Part shown: one piece after another, positions 11,585-22,359 of the stretch
How the letters are laid out: every line of letters begins with the position of its first letter
How positions within the stretch are numbered: position 1 is the first letter of the stretch
NCBI GenBank assembly: GCA_037576195.1
Contig: CM075103.1
Span: 11,966,001-12,030,000, forward strand
DNA: 64,000 nucleotides
Reading direction: 5' to 3'
Origin: Phytoseiulus persimilis
Taxonomy: Eukaryota > Arthropoda > Arachnida > Mesostigmata > Phytoseiidae
Translations under genes and position numbers: made by a program
The notes under the pieces: generated by a model
What the model saw: the letters and a program-made list of their open reading frames with translations, nothing else
The model's database searches: none
Told to the model about the DNA's origin: nothing

Positions 11585-14287
11585 ATGAGGAGGTTTCTCT
11601 GCTTCGGGGCCCTGGTAATATCAGCCGCGAGCGCTGGCTCGCTGGTCCGCTCCACCGGGAGCTCCAGAACACACCGGGCAGACGACGGCCTAGGCAACTA
11701 CCAATTCGGTTACGAAGAAACCCACTCGACCGGCGGCACGTTCAGACGGGAGTCGGGTAACGCTGCCGGGGCGAAGGTTGGCTCCTACGGACTTCGTGAC
11801 ATCGACGGACGCTACCGTGTTGTGAACTACGTCGCCGATGCTGCAGGATTCCGCGCTCAAGTGTCCACGAACGAGCCAGGAACCGCCCCCTCTCTGACGG
11901 GCGCTGCGTCCTACAACGCCGCCCCCGTCGTGGCCTCCCGTCTCACTGACATCGCGAGTCCGATCTACGGTACTCGCGTCGCGAACGCCGCGCCTGCGGT
12001 CGCTCCGGTTCCCGCCTTCAATGCGCTCCCTGTCTACTCATCTCCCGTGAGGGTTGCCGCTCCGATATCCTTCGGAGCTCGAGGACCTGTTGCCCACAGG
12101 CTCACTTACGCTGCTGCTGCACCCGCTCCCGTCACTGCTTATGCAGCTCCTGTGGCGAAGGTTGCCACTGCTCCCGTCGCAACCACCTACGCTGCTCCCG
12201 TCGCAGTCTACGCCCCGCAAATACCGGCTTATGCCGCCGCTCCTGTTGCAAAACTCACTCCTGTTGTTCCGAGCTACGCAACTCGCCTCTCTCGTCCAAT
12301 AGCAACCTATACGGCCCCGGTACCGAAAGTTCCTGCTCCTTCTAGCACTTACGCCGTCCCCGCTAACGGTTACGCCGCGCCTTTCAGAACGTTCGCCGCC
12401 CCGATATTTGCCGCCCCCGTTGCGGCCTATGCTGCCCCGTTACACTTTGCAGGGAGCGTTATGAGCGGTTCCTTGTATTCAGCACCTGTGACCAACTATA
12501 CGGCCGCCCCCGTTGTCCCCGCTGCCCGAGCCCTTTCGGCCGAGCCACGACCCGAGACCGCTTCAATGAATTCCGCTCTTCCAGCTGCGCTCCTCTCCGA
12601 AACGCTGCGACCGAGAAACAACGCTCGTTTATTCAGCGGGGCTGCTGCGGACGCGCCCTCCCTCTCGACAAACAACGCTCCGCTGTCATATTCTGCAAAC
12701 ATCGTGGCTCAATCGGGCTCCCCTAACCGAGAAGCACTAATGATGTCACTCGAGGCCCCGGCTTCCACATCCTCGCTCTCAACCGCCGAAAGCAATTCGA
12801 CCGAAGTTGTTGCCCCTCGAGCCAATCAGCCCGTGACGTTCCCCTACTCGACGGAGACGAATTTCCCCGTTCCCAGAGTTAATTTCTCCGCCCCCCAGTT
12901 CTCATTCCCATCCCCCGCTGCTTTCGACCCGGCGCCTTCTTCGTTCAGCGCCCGCCCCAATCCAGCCAGGACCGCTCCCGTTTCAGATGCTCCCGTTACG
13001 CCGGTCCCGAGTTTCGCCCCCGCCTCACCTGTTACCACAACTCCCGCACCTGTTGCGAACTCTACGGGGTCCACTAGGTTCCCGGGCCCGGTGTTCAACG
13101 CTCCGTTCCCGTTCGCCTACTCATTTCCTGGATCCGATATGGCTACAAACCAGCAGCCAGCTACAGCTGCGCCTCCTGCGTTTGGCCGGGTTTCGACACC
13201 GTTTGCGCCCAGAGCAACTGTTCCGTTCCCAAGCGCGGTCAGTGCCGCGTTCCCCGCTGGTACCTACGCGGGTCCCGTGGCGACCCCGCGAATGAACGGA
13301 ACCGAGCAGAGATACTCGACCCGAACCGCACCTTCCACACCGGCCCCCGCCACGACCGACTCTCCCGCGGCCTTCCCCTCGTCTCAGGGGGATGAGGTTC
13401 CTTTCGATCACCACGTCACATTCTCTTCGCAAAGGCTCCGTGCCCCGATTTACGCGCCCGTCGTCGCTGCTGCTGCTGATGCCCCGATCTTACCTCAGTA
13501 CACCGTCTACGCACCTGTAGCCCACTTCACATCCTCCAGTCACACTCGCGTCGACTTCTCATCTTCAGCTCCTGCCGTGATCAGAAGCCACAACCAGGAG
13601 AGACGAGCTCCCTCCAACGCCCAGATGCCGTCTATGATGACCCCCGAACCGGTGCGGACTCCTGAACGCCCTCCGATGACTCCACCCCAGGCCCCGACCC
13701 CGAATCCCGAGAGCGAAGCACCTGCCACGGAAACACCTCCCACTCCCGCGGAGCCACAAAGGTTCCCGGGAGCCGCGGCCCCGCAAGTTCCTTCCGCTCA
13801 AGGTCCAGGTGAGGAAGCCACGACTTCTCTGCCGAACGGAGCCGACGACGAGGACGTTGCTGATCCGAGGAACGCGCCCCCGATGTTCTCCGCCAGAGAG
13901 GAAACTTTCACCACGACAACTCAAGCAGCTCCCACAACCCCGAACGCTGCGGAGACCACAATCGCTCCCACCACAGAAGTGCCGATGGCTGCCGAGGCAG
14001 ACAGGCGATCCGATCCGGTCGAGCAGAGAAGTCCGGAGCAGAACGATTCTGACGCCGCTCCACTGAGCGCTGACCGTCCGAACGTCGCTCGCGTTGTGGT
14101 CAGAAGAAGACCAAGTCTTTCTGTGTACGCCTCCCGTGTCGTCCGGGCCCCATCAGCTTACAGAGTGTTCGTTCCACAATACGCTCACGTCAAAACCGCG
14201 CCCGTAGCTCACTTCGCCGCTGCTCCGGTAGTCATCTCGAAACCTGCTCATGTCTCCTACGCAATGCCGGCTGTCCGTTATTATTAG
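11585..14287 (+). CDS. large RR-type (chitin-binding) cuticle protein, Ala/Pro/Val-rich, single exon
   Basis: Structural protein of the exoskeleton, about 900 aa, predicted to be secreted and to bind chitin. Residues 1-18 (MRRFLCFGALVISAASAG) form a typical signal peptide. A Rebers-Riddiford domain follows at about residues 39-100: it begins YQFGYEE, contains KVGSYGLRDIDGRYRVVNY, and ends VSTNEPGT, the chelicerate form of the RR consensus. The remainder is low complexity: a long array of AAPV/YAAPV-like motifs (about residues 125-330), a Pro/Ser/Phe-rich middle, a Thr/Pro/Glu-rich region (about 690-820) that could be O-glycosylated, and a C-terminal return to APVAHFAAAPVV-like motifs ending VRYY. 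The AAPV motif is widely known in arthropod cuticle proteins. The ATG was chosen because an in-frame ATG at 11510 overlaps the TATA box and would spoil the signal peptide. No intron is needed, although cuticle genes often have one inside the signal peptide. No AATAAA is seen just after the stop. Family certain; the exact cuticle layer or stage is not shown by the sequence. Confidence 0.95.
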   Translation: MRRFLCFGALVISAASAGSLVRSTGSSRTHRADDGLGNYQFGYEETHSTGGTFRRESGNAAGAKVGSYGLRDIDGRYRVVNYVADAAGFRAQVSTNEPGTAPSLTGAASYNAAPVVASRLTDIASPIYGTRVANAAPAVAPVPAFNALPVYSSPVRVAAPISFGARGPVAHRLTYAAAAPAPVTAYAAPVAKVATAPVATTYAAPVAVYAPQIPAYAAAPVAKLTPVVPSYATRLSRPIATYTAPVPKVPAPSSTYAVPANGYAAPFRTFAAPIFAAPVAAYAAPLHFAGSVMSGSLYSAPVTNYTAAPVVPAARALSAEPRPETASMNSALPAALLSETLRPRNNARLFSGAAADAPSLSTNNAPLSYSANIVAQSGSPNREALMMSLEAPASTSSLSTAESNSTEVVAPRANQPVTFPYSTETNFPVPRVNFSAPQFSFPSPAAFDPAPSSFSARPNPARTAPVSDAPVTPVPSFAPASPVTTTPAPVANSTGSTRFPGPVFNAPFPFAYSFPGSDMATNQQPATAAPPAFGRVSTPFAPRATVPFPSAVSAAFPAGTYAGPVATPRMNGTEQRYSTRTAPSTPAPATTDSPAAFPSSQGDEVPFDHHVTFSSQRLRAPIYAPVVAAAADAPILPQYTVYAPVAHFTSSSHTRVDFSSSAPAVIRSHNQERRAPSNAQMPSMMTPEPVRTPERPPMTPPQAPTPNPESEAPATETPPTPAEPQRFPGAAAPQVPSAQGPGEEATTSLPNGADDEDVADPRNAPPMFSAREETFTTTTQAAPTTPNAAETTIAPTTEVPMAAEADRRSDPVEQRSPEQNDSDAAPLSADRPNVARVVVRRRPSLSVYASRVVRAPSAYRVFVPQYAHVKTAPVAHFAAAPVVISKPAHVSYAMPAVRYY

Positions 14288-14714
14288 GATGTAGGATTTC
14301 AAGATAGTTGTTTGGTTTCAGAGCACACGATGTAATATTTGTTCTTGAGAGGTTACGATTACTGCCTGCTGCTGTCGGTGCGCGTTTGAGGCAACTCCCC
14401 GGTTTCGGTTGAAGTGCCGTATCCCGGGAGACTCTGAAAATGATTGTGATTCGCCTCCCAGATGAGCGGACCTCTCTCTGCTCCACCTGATCGATGCGAG
14501 CTGAGAACCGTCTCCATAGCCTGAGTCAATGCTTGATGGATCACCCTGTAGAGTCAAAATTGTGAACGGCGATTTCTATTGAGCGGAATTCGGATGTCAG
14601 CTCACCGCAGAGATATTTATTCCGACAGGACATCTTCCCATGTGATAAATCGTGCCATACTGATTTCGATTCATGGTTGATTTTTTTTCCGAATGCTGTA
14701 GATATCGAACACCG

Positions 14715-14766
14715 CCCCCCCCTCTTCCTAATAGGGTTCCAAGAAGGGGGGGGGGGGGGGGGGGGG
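14715..14766. repeat. facing homopolymer tracts (C8 then G21)
   Basis: A run of eight C at 14715-14722 is followed, after a spacer containing TCTTCC and GAA, by an uninterrupted run of 21 G at 14746-14766. The C and G runs can pair as a hairpin, and the G tract can form quadruplex structures. Length in such runs is usually unreliable in assemblies. Confidence 0.9.
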
Positions 14767-15730
14767 TTCATGGAAGATTTTCTAGCACGTCACGTGACCC
14801 ATTGAAAACGCGAGATTCAAGGGTAGGACACGTGGTCCTCGGACTTCCACTTTTTCGTTGAGACAATGCATTACCTTTCGGGGCGTTTCTTCGGAAATTC
14901 TAATCGGCTTTCAGGGTTCCAATCTCTGCCTGCAGAATCGCAAGTAGAGATGATTGCGCGTCGAATATTCACATTCCTCGTCATTCAGGGCTCGTTTTGA
15001 CGAGGCCGGGATAGTTGTGCTTCGGAGTCTGATACGCTATGAGCATCACCCAGCATGGAAGAAGAACTGGAATGACACCGATTTCAAACACTCCGGATCC
15101 CACTCGGAACGACTCCCGAGACTTACGAGCCAATGTTCCTGGATGCGGAAAGACGAAGCTTTGTCTGTGATGCATCGCCGGAGTCCTTTCGGATGCGAAT
15201 TTCATTCAACGGACGTCAGGAAAATGAACCGTTGGAGCGAGCCGCTGTCTTTCCAGGCGTTACTTTTCAATCGGATAATTACTTCAGAGTCTGAACGCCA
15301 GGCACGTGAACGTCTGCAAGCAATGGAGAAGTTTCTGATTGTGATTCAGAGATCTAGAGAGTGCCCACCGAGCTCGAGGTTTCTCTGCTCTATGTCTTAT
15401 GCACTGGGTTTATGGTTCCATGATGAACTAGACAGCTGCCGGTGACAGTTCTGAGCGGAGTGAGGACCAGTTCACATTGATGCACACGCCACGGTGGCAC
15501 GAACTTACCCTCCAGAAGCATCCCGTAGCGTTCGGCTCTTCGCAAGATAATATTAGATATTCATTTAGGTCAGTTGGGGATCCGTCTCCTCCTTGATCGA
15601 ATGTAGATTTGACTGCTTTCGCAGAATCAGGAGCGGTGATGATCTTTCAGTGATGCCAAAACTCGCATATCCCAAGAGCTCTCGAGAAACTTCCAGAAGG
15701 GCACAAATAGTGTCAAAAAAAATCAATGTC

Positions 15731-15778
15731 AAAAATCAAAACCGTGCCAATAAGTGCATTGGCACGGTTCTGATTTTT
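15731..15778. repeat. 20-bp-stem hairpin (inverted repeat, 6-nt loop)
   Basis: AACCGTGCCAAT (15740-15751) and its exact complement ATTGGCACGGTT (15758-15769) enclose the loop AAGTGC. An outer arm, AAAAATCA (15731-15738), pairs with TGATTTTT (15771-15778) across a single A/C mismatch. The stem is too short for a standard animal microRNA precursor (about 33 bp). It could be the end structure of a small mobile element or a chance palindrome. Confidence 0.8.
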
Positions 15779-16273
15779 CATGCTACCTCCGATTGCATTA
15801 CCGCCAACGGTTCCTTGACGGTTCTCAAACTACAAACGAGAATCGCCATGGAATCTCCGGAGGGATAGACCCATGCGCTTGAGAACTTTGAATCTCTCAC
15901 TTCTAGAATCTTCGAAGTTCTCCTCGAGCGTCTCGAAGCCCGGCGAGTGTCAAGCCCGTTCACCTCCAACTGACAGGAGAGCTCATCCAAGGACAATAAA
16001 GAGGGCCGCTTCCTCCAGAGTTGTCGCTCACCGTCATGCACAGTTCCTTCAACAACGAATACTCGAACCGAACTCAATATCCGCCCTCCTCACCCGACGC
16101 CCTGTCTTTCGACTCGCTGTGGTTTCAGATTATTTCTTCGGATTTTTCCTCTGTCGGAAAACAGGCAGACTTCTTTCCGATAATTTCGTGCAGGAGCCCT
16201 TGTCGCTAGGGACCACCCCGTCGACGCGTCGAGGCGTCGCGAAAGGACATTATAGGCGGGGCCTTCTGTCCAA

Positions 16274-16281
16274 TATAAAAA
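16274..16281 (+). promoter_or_regulatory. TATA box upstream of the 16.5-kb open frame
   Basis: CCAATATAAAAAGC gives a good TATAAAAA match. Transcription would begin near 16304, about 230 nt before the first ATG of the open frame at 16537. Whether a 5' UTR intron lies between is not visible. Confidence 0.4.
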
Positions 16282-16536
16282 GCGTATCGGCACCCGACCG
16301 CTGCATTCCGCGCAACCACAGGCCAACGTCGATTACAGAAAAACTGCAACGCATTAAAAAGAGACACCGAATGGTCCGTTGAACGCAGTTGGGTCCAGTG
16401 CCAACCGAAATCAGCTCATGCTATCAGAGCTTCGTCCCCGGGAACTGAGGAAAACCAGGAAGACTCGACGAGCCCTCGTGATCACCGAACGTCCCGAGCT
16501 CCGAGGCGTAGCCTAACAGCGGAAGGAGCAGAGAAC

Positions 16537-16920
16537 ATGATGTCAGGCGGAAATGACGAATGGTTTTGCACGGACGCTGCGAATGGAGATAGCTCGACTT
16601 TGCCGAGATTCATGACACTTTTCGAAAACGCAACCCGATTCCAAGAATCGGAGCCGGCCGCTTCCGGCTCGAATACTCTCGAGCTTCATTTAAAGCTCAA
16701 CCGACTCGCGGAAGACGCACTCGAGAAAGCGATGCGGAGTCATTTCAAGAACCCCATTCGGGTTGGAGGAATTGATGACTCGATGTTCATTGTTCGTCCA
16801 AACATTAGAGAAATCAACGAGGCACTCCTACTGTTAGTCCTGGTATTTGTTGGGAAGTGCCGATATCTTATCATTCTGCGGGTCTACCGCCGCGCACAAG
16901 AGTGGATGAGCGTGATGTGA
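16537..16920 (+). CDS. small protein of unknown function, possible C-terminal membrane segment
   Basis: Open frame of 127 codons starting with tandem ATGs. It has a natural mixture of residues, an amphipathic helix-like part (NTLELHLKLNRLAEDALEKA, about residues 46-65), then HFKNPIRVGGIDDSMF and a hydrophobic run EALLLLVLVFVG (about 95-106) followed by basic residues. I do not recognise the family. A strong TATA box lies 260 bp upstream. The hydrophobic part could be read-through into an intron, in which case the real gene continues in further exons. It could also be a chance open frame; there is no homology evidence. Confidence 0.4.
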   Translation: MMSGGNDEWFCTDAANGDSSTLPRFMTLFENATRFQESEPAASGSNTLELHLKLNRLAEDALEKAMRSHFKNPIRVGGIDDSMFIVRPNIREINEALLLLVLVFVGKCRYLIILRVYRRAQEWMSVM

Positions 16921-19900
16921 TCGCTTCGAGGTTGGTTACGGATTTTTCTGCTCGCTTCGCGTAACATATCCGTCGATGGATTTCGATTGACGCTTAGCTA
17001 AACAAACATGTTCGCTCTGTGGAATGACAGGTGAAGGCATGAGGTTATTCCGTGATGCAAGTCTTCTAGGACTTGAACGCGGCTAGTTCGTCTTATCGAT
17101 GTATACCCGGCATTTTTTTCAGCCGATCGTGCTTGGCCTAAAGTTGTTCTTATCGCAGCTGTACATTTGAACGCGCGTTGACGGAATTCGAAACGGATTC
17201 AGAATGAATTGAGAAATTATCTATTCCGTTCGGCGTTTTCGCTGACTTGTGAATTGGATTGTAGTCATTGACAGCTCCCCGCTTCCACACAATATCATTC
17301 ATTTCTGTCGTATAGTATAATTCATCCGAGTTTCAGAACGGGTTCGTTTCTGCAATGGCCGCCTTTGTCCATTTCTGAGACCGCATGGTCGTTGTTCGAC
17401 TTGCAGCTGCAGTGGCTGGAATTGAAATTCAGTGGTCATGGATTGCTCTAGCAAACTTGAAACTTGGAAAAAGGATCAATACTTTCCGTGAACACAGTTG
17501 CAATAAACAATTTATTCCAGCCGACCCTGAATTTGAAACCAGGATGCCCTTGGGCCTACAGTATCGCCGCGGGAAGTTGCTGGAAAAAAAGTGGACGAGC
17601 CCACTGCCGAACTCGTCATTCAAGAACATTCAAATCATTAAGCAGGCGAACAAATCGGATCCTTTGTATTGAAGTGAGGATTTGTAAGATTTTCGATGTG
17701 CACAACTATTCTCTCGAACTCGTCGGAGGGAGTCATGGGTCCAGGCCACCGATGCTTCGAAAACTCCACTTATATCTTATATCTAAAAATTGGTCATATC
17801 AGCGAAGAAAAAGACGCTATGATTGACGGCAGAATTTGAAAGGTTTGCATGTCTGTTTAGTGGAGCATTTCTAGCAATCTAGGGTCCATGACTCCCTACT
17901 AGCTTGGCATAAAAATCGAGGATGAGTGAGGTTGCGTACTTCCGCCGAGGCCAGTGGCGCCATTCTTTCTCTGGGCGAAGAGGGGCGATCGCTGCCATTG
18001 TTGTTCCTTCCACCTCAAATATCATGGGAATCCCCCGCTTTCAGTGGTGCAGCGGCGAAAGAGACTCGGATTGTCTGATCGTCTACAAATGGCACGCATA
18101 CATTTTGCTGCTGAAATGGGCTGTCAAAAAGAGTCGCCTTCATTTGTTGGAGGGATGAGGAACTCTCACAGTATGAGCAAGCATGAGTCTATCCGTTGGA
18201 ATGATGATGATAGTGATGGAGCTCACTGATCCTGACTCCACTTGAAGTCGAGAAGTGCGCATCAAAAGACTACTCGAGTGGAACCACTCAAGACTCCTCT
18301 CCTGAGAATCCGTTCCCCCCATAGCTACGTCGTGAGAGGGCAATGTTCGCACGAGATCTGGATGACCTGCCGTTTGCCCGAAAATGATGACTCATCATTA
18401 ATTAGTCTCGTGTCGGGTGGCAGTTTTTCCGTGAAGCCTTCACTGAGTCCGGGCTTCTACCGCCTCCAGTGCCTGAACTCACGGCGCTCGCTTTGCTAGG
18501 CAAAGACCTCAACTCCTCTGCAAACTCTTACACTGCGCGAACCACTGTTCTCATTCCTGGAGGTGTCGGAGGACGTTGGAATCCATCGAACCCAGGTAAA
18601 TTTCCGAACATACTCCACTCGGATGAGATCCCCCAGAAAAACACGAAAATCGTCGAAACGATACCACCTCGTGAGGGAAGGAAAAACGGGGAGAAGTGGT
18701 TGGTTTTCCCGGGAGAGAACAAGTTGGAAGGAATCGATCCATTGTGCTTCCTTATTACCTTCAACGGCACGAAACGGAGGAAGCGCCCCGTTGCTATCGA
18801 ATACTCGTCGGAGCCAGGTAGGACTGCCCGTTCACAGCGTAAAAGGAACATTATATGGACCAGAGAAGCCCAATCTCAGGGGTATTCGTGGAGCTCAGAG
18901 ACGCGCCCAGGTCAGCTATTCTGTGCATAAAAGAGTTCCGGAGCAGTCCATAGGCTGCTAACCCTGTCCGAGGAATTCATTGAGAGCTCCGCATCCTTTT
19001 TTTTTTACAATCGGAAATTGTTTGTGGGACTCGTGACACAAAAGACGGGAATCGCCCAGGCAGACTGTCTCGGCCCCTGAATATTTACTAATGGAGAATC
19101 TGAGAATCATAGAGGCGCTGCGCAGAGAAGACGATCGGTGTCGAGTTCCGAGGAGGCGGCCGACTCGAGAAACGGTACCACCTATACAAATGTAGGAGGC
19201 TCAAGAATCGGACTCTAGGAGGAGGCCTGCGAAACCGGCGATCCGGGAACCGCAGGAGGTGTCCTCATCGAATGCTCCGAGGCTCGCCTACCTTAGTATC
19301 GCCCCCGCGGCAGGATGGGGCGTGCTCACGCTCTTGCGTCGAAGCGAGTGGCAATCAGAGTACGAGAATACGTCGAGATCGAGGGGGACACAGCTCAATA
19401 ACGTCAGGATAGTCATATGATATCTCATCATTCATATAGCAGTGCAGTGGAACTCAGATGGATGAATGAATGAGTGAGAGGAGGAAGCAAAACCAAGAAC
19501 CACAATATAACGGATGAGCCGATGCATTTCTTTCCAGTTTTCTGAATTGTCACTACCAACATGATCAGTCATAAAACCAAGTTCACGACTTCCTATCTCA
19601 CTATGGGCTATATCTGTGTTGCGCATTTTTTAACAATCGTCCCTCGGGACTTACGCGCCACGACTTCAGATTGATGTCAGATGACTGGAAAAAAAACGGA
19701 ATATTCTGAAATGGCGATGCACGTGCTAAATCCTCTATTCCGAATGAGTCGAGGATTTTCCACGGGGATTCCACCAAACTCGCGAACACAATGGAGCGAG
19801 AATCTCATTCCCAACGAGACCTTTCTTCCTTTGGCTTCGACCAGACGGTCACTTTAAATTCGTTTACTTTCCGTACTGAGCGAATAGAGTCCCAGCGAAA

Positions 19901-22059
19901 GCGAGATTCGCGAAACGCCACCCCCACGCGTGAAACTATTGGCATCGTCTCGTTGGCAGCAGCGGATCTCATTGTTTGCATGCGCCTTGCTTCCATCACC
20001 ATGCTCATCACGTCTGGTTCTCGATTAGGTACTTTTGGTTCCCTCCTCCATCACCGCCATCGAATCTTCAAGTCGTAACATTCGTTTGTTAGCTTCTAGA
20101 ACCGAGATTGTGACCAGGTCCAAGTCGTTGAAGGCCGAGCAAGGTCAGCAGGGGATTCTGAAGTGCCGCGAACGGCTCCGATAAACGGCGTTATTAACTG
20201 TTCGTCTATCTGTTCGACCAAGATCTGCAGATGACTTCGCGCGAAGATTCCAGAGCAGAGATGTGCGACTACGCGCATGCGGAACATTTTTCAATGCTGA
20301 CGATTTCAACGCTCGCGTAAGTGGACAGCTCCGGCGATAGCGATCATGCTTCGGCTCACCTCCCGACTAGAAAGCGTGAACAACAGCGGCCACGACGCCT
20401 CCACCAAGCCCAGACAGAGAACAGAAAACGCGAAACAGGGAACGTGGAACAGAAAATGGCAAATGATGACAGTTGATTGGTTTGGCAGTGGAGTCAGCCG
20501 CACCGACGCATTGCCACCGAAACATCGGGCTGATGGCACTCATCCTGCCCGCCCGTTATAGGGCTGATGGCATAAATTAGTAGGATTCAATTGACGACAA
20601 CCCTCGTCAGCGCCAGTCAAGAGCGGCGCTCATTGAGATAATGGGGAACAAATACCGAGGTCAGAGATCACTCGCATCTGCGTCGCGGGAATCGAAACCG
20701 AATTTTTGGCATGAAAAGCAGTATTCTTGCTCTGTAGTGAGCATTGTCTGAGACTTTTCGTCAGCTGCTCCTTCCTCTGCTTCATTCGAGCGGATGCGCA
20801 TGACTCTCCGGTTTCGATGATTCTATTCTGAGTGGGCAAGCGTCCATTTTGAGAGAATCTTAATGAGTTTAACGACTTTTCAAAGTCAAGGTCGTTTAAC
20901 TGTTGTGAAGCATCGGTGCCTCCTTCAGGAGCGGACATCGGGACTTCAAAAGAGAGAGAGAGAACCTGTGTCAGATTTGGAGTGGAGCGAGGTTGATAAG
21001 CAGAAAACTTGGAGTTTGGGTTTCTGGAGCTGACCCTCTGTGAACATCAAAGCGACCTTCGACTTCTTGATCACATTCGAGTTCTATGAGGAGCATACTC
21101 TGAAAGTTAAACACGAAAGCTGACCGCCTCGTGTTTCGGGGGCCCACGATGGCTGCGGTCGGGGAGTTTCGAGAGTATTCATGTAGTATCTGAGCGTGCT
21201 CGACGACCCCTCGGTTTCGGGCGTACTACGTCGTCGTTTGGAAACCTCTTGCCTTCCGTGACCTCCATACCCATTCTATATCAGTTCAAATTCTCTCATT
21301 CATGGGCTCAGTCCGAAGGAACCCGGTGTGGCTATCCCAATGACTACCGAGCGATCGAACAGTCGACCTGTAGTAGCTGAGCTGCCCACTCCTGGTGCAC
21401 TGTCGTAAAAGCGATAATTCTGCGAGCTTATTGAATAATACATCGTCCTTCGGTGGACTCCTTCTGACATGGTCTCGTTATGTAACACCTGTCGGCATAC
21501 TGAGCGAGTATCTAGCAAACCAACAACTCACGACAGAGCTGTTGTTTCTCTTTTTGTGAAGAAGCTCCCTTGCATGTGATCACTGACGACGACAAAAGAA
21601 CTTCTGGAATGCGCGAATGAGATTCTCCTCATTGGCAATAGGCGGGGTTCGGATAGTGCCGCCGACGACGACCGAGACCGCGAAGCATGAAACAGGAACT
21701 ATCTGCTCACACTCTTCCCCTGATAATTTCTGGTGCCGCTCTGGAGCTATCCGAATGAAATCGAGTTTTTTGGATCAGGGCCCGGCTGAAAAACCTGCAC
21801 TCCGTGCCGGGCAAGATGTGCTGCTGGTACGACGCGAGCTGTTGGAAATTAAGAAAGAAAGTTCCCGCCTAACGAATTTTATTTCCCCATTTCGCGTTTT
21901 GTTTTGTGCTCACTTTGACAATTAGCGCGAGTTACGACGCGGCGATGGGGCGGGCAATGAAACTTTCTTCTCTTGATGTCATTTCAGACTGTTACTCGCA
22001 ACAACGACTCGCCTCGGTCTTGACCGACACGCAACAAGTCGCTTCCAAGTTTTGGCAGC
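16921..22059. other. intergenic stretch, no gene supported
   Basis: Open frames occur on both strands; three overlap at 18.47-18.96 kb (two plus, one minus, 107-153 codons each) and none shows a domain. Nothing resembling tRNA, rRNA or a recognised repeat was found. I cannot exclude short exons. Confidence 0.4.
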
Positions 22060-22359
22060 TTAGCTGACATGGATACGCATTCGTGATTTGGGGAGAAAAA
22101 TAAGAAAAAAAAGACACAAGCCAAGTACGAGCGCAGCACTTGACAAGTTTATTACGCACAGGATTCTTCTGTGGGGAAGTCTCACTTCGAGCGTGTTAGA
22201 ACTTTGGCCGACACCGATGCTCCCCGGTCGAAATTTCCTTTCGGCATTGGGATCGAGCTCCGGATCGGCATCGAGCGCTCGTTCAAATAATTCCGATCGT
22301 TTCCGAACGCGAAAGTTATTGGAGCAAGACTCAATCAGCTTCGAGGCGACTCCCAACAA
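22060..22359 (-). CDS. possible C-terminal exon of a tail-anchored or single-pass membrane protein
   Basis: A 99-codon open frame with an acidic, hydrophilic first half (ELFERALDADPELDPNAERK) and a clear hydrophobic segment near the end (LSSAALVLGLCLFFLIFLP) followed by a short basic tail (KSRMRIHVS) and stop. This order suits a C-terminal membrane anchor. No family is recognised and the upstream exon is not identified. A comparable open frame of 105 codons runs on the opposite strand, so the coding strand is not certain. Confidence 0.28.
   Translation of the reverse strand: MLGVASKLIESCSNNFRVRKRSELFERALDADPELDPNAERKFRPGSIGVGQSSNTLEVRLPHRRILCVINLSSAALVLGLCLFFLIFLPKSRMRIHVS

Larger units (their letters stand above)
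14288..16250. other. intergenic stretch downstream of cuticle gene 1
   Basis: A 163-codon open frame (+, 14954-15445) has no recognisable domain and no promoter or splice context that I can defend. The region holds the C/G homopolymer pair and the hairpin at 15731-15778, listed separately. An AATAAA at 15995-16000 (+) is about 1.7 kb past the cuticle stop codon, too far to assign with confidence. Confidence 0.45.
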
